Assembly (NCBI RefSeq): GCF_017744255.1
Contig: NZ_JAGHQP010000001.1
Location: forward strand, 372,001-436,000
DNA length: 64,000 bases
Reading direction: 5' to 3'
From: Brevundimonas sp. A19_0
Lineage (GTDB): Bacteria > Pseudomonadota > Alphaproteobacteria > Caulobacterales > Caulobacteraceae
Under the pieces are notes generated by a model. It was given only the letters and a program-made list of their open reading frames with translations, was not told the DNA's origin and ran no database searches. Shown in pieces: positions 63,526 through 64,000 of this stretch. The stretch's first letter is position 1, and each line of letters begins with the position of its first letter. The position numbers were made by a program, and so were the translations under genes.

Positions 63526-64000
63526 TTGGACGACGCGCCCGCCCTGACACCGCCCGTCGTCATCCTCGACAAGCCGCAGCTGGCCGACAATATCGGTGCG
63601 GTCGCGCGGGTGATGGCCAATTTCGGGCTCGACAAGCTCCGGCTGGTTTCGCCTCGCGACGGCTGGCCGCAGGACCGGGCGTGGGCCACGGCGTCGGGCG
63701 CCGACTGGGTGCTGGAGGGGGTGCAGGTCTTCGACAGCGTGGCCGAGGCGGTCGCCGATCTGACGCTGGTCTATGCCACCACGGCGCGCCATCGCGAGCT
63801 GCGTCTGCCGGTGCTGACCCCGCGGGAGGGATCGGCGAGACTGCATGATGCCGCCGCCCAGGGACAGGGCATTGGCCTGCTGTTCGGCGGCGAGCGCGCG
63901 GGTCTCGAGACGACCGACATCGCCCTGACCCAGGGCATCGTGACCATTCCGATCGACCCGAAGCACCACTCGCTGAACCTAGCGCAAGCGGTGGCGATCA
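63526..64000 (+). CDS. TrmJ-like tRNA/rRNA methyltransferase, 5' part
   Basis: The first ~158 codons of a SpoU/TrmH-type (SPOUT) RNA 2'-O-methyltransferase; the gene runs off the right edge. The N-terminus shows VVILDKPQLADNIGAVARVMANFG, and the SAM-binding knot is forming at GLLFGGERAGLETTDI and IPIDPKHHSLNLAQAVAI. This fits TrmJ, which modifies tRNA position 32. A stop codon in frame at 63520-63522 leaves TTG at 63526 as the only early start. No in-frame ATG or GTG occurs before the conserved PQLADNIG block. Confidence 0.85.
   Translation, partial: MDDAPALTPPVVILDKPQLADNIGAVARVMANFGLDKLRLVSPRDGWPQDRAWATASGADWVLEGVQVFDSVAEAVADLTLVYATTARHRELRLPVLTPREGSARLHDAAAQGQGIGLLFGGERAGLETTDIALTQGIVTIPIDPKHHSLNLAQAVAI

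Overview
The window is GC-rich, almost fully coding chromosomal DNA from an alphaproteobacterium, most likely Caulobacterales and probably Brevundimonas or a close relative. This rests on gene content and signals rather than on a database search: HWE/HisKA_2 kinases, a bacteriophytochrome, a DnaG lacking its zinc ligands, sites resembling the general-stress sigma factor EcfG promoter, DUF6481 and SleB-type hydrolases. About 62 protein genes are supported. I saw no rRNA, tRNA, CRISPR array, prophage or insertion sequence.

Layout. 1-8 kb: 3' end of argH, an LptM-like lipoprotein and lysA, then hpt, a zinc-ribbon/DUF3426 membrane protein, ftsE-ftsX, a DUF218 protein, plsC, a YetF-like protein and yaiI. 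7.4-10.9 kb is the only clearly accessory stretch: short tandem repeats, a small DUF559 nuclease, a large hairpin repeat, grpB, and an AT-richer gene for a membrane-anchored HerA-type ATPase that overlaps the grpB tail. 11-20.9 kb: clpB, a LysE exporter, a flavin monooxygenase, a BCCT transporter, a serine hydrolase, and an Ada/AlkA-like gene that has lost its glycosylase core, followed by ogt. 20.9-25.4 kb: the NAD operon nadA-(small ORF)-M50 protease-nadB-nadC behind two related palindromes. 25.4-35.4 kb: an envelope and stress-response region with two SleB hydrolases, small lipoproteins, Dps, two sensor kinases, a single-domain response regulator and trxB. Three EcfG-like promoters lie here. 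35.4-42.3 kb: DUF389, an ELM1-like protein, greA, a TPR protein, a GST with a partial copy nearby, and a second membrane metalloprotease. 42.3-54.9 kb: carB (minus) and carA (plus) on opposite strands, rraB, a HAD phosphatase, an SDR, a patatin lipoprotein, dnaG and rpoD. 54.9-64 kb: bphO-bphP, a DbpA-type helicase, a Mpo1-like protein, a 3D-domain protein, a chagasin-like lipoprotein, a nitroreductase, an S1/P1 nuclease and the 5' end of a TrmJ-like methyltransferase.

Working together: bphO makes the biliverdin that BphP needs. The nad genes convert aspartate to nicotinate mononucleotide. The HWE kinase and following receiver look like a cognate pair in the general stress response. dnaG-rpoD is the core of the macromolecular-synthesis operon. 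The least explained items are the membrane HerA ATPase, the protease and small ORF inside the NAD operon, and the decayed or divergent enzymes (Ada/AlkA-like, FtsE).
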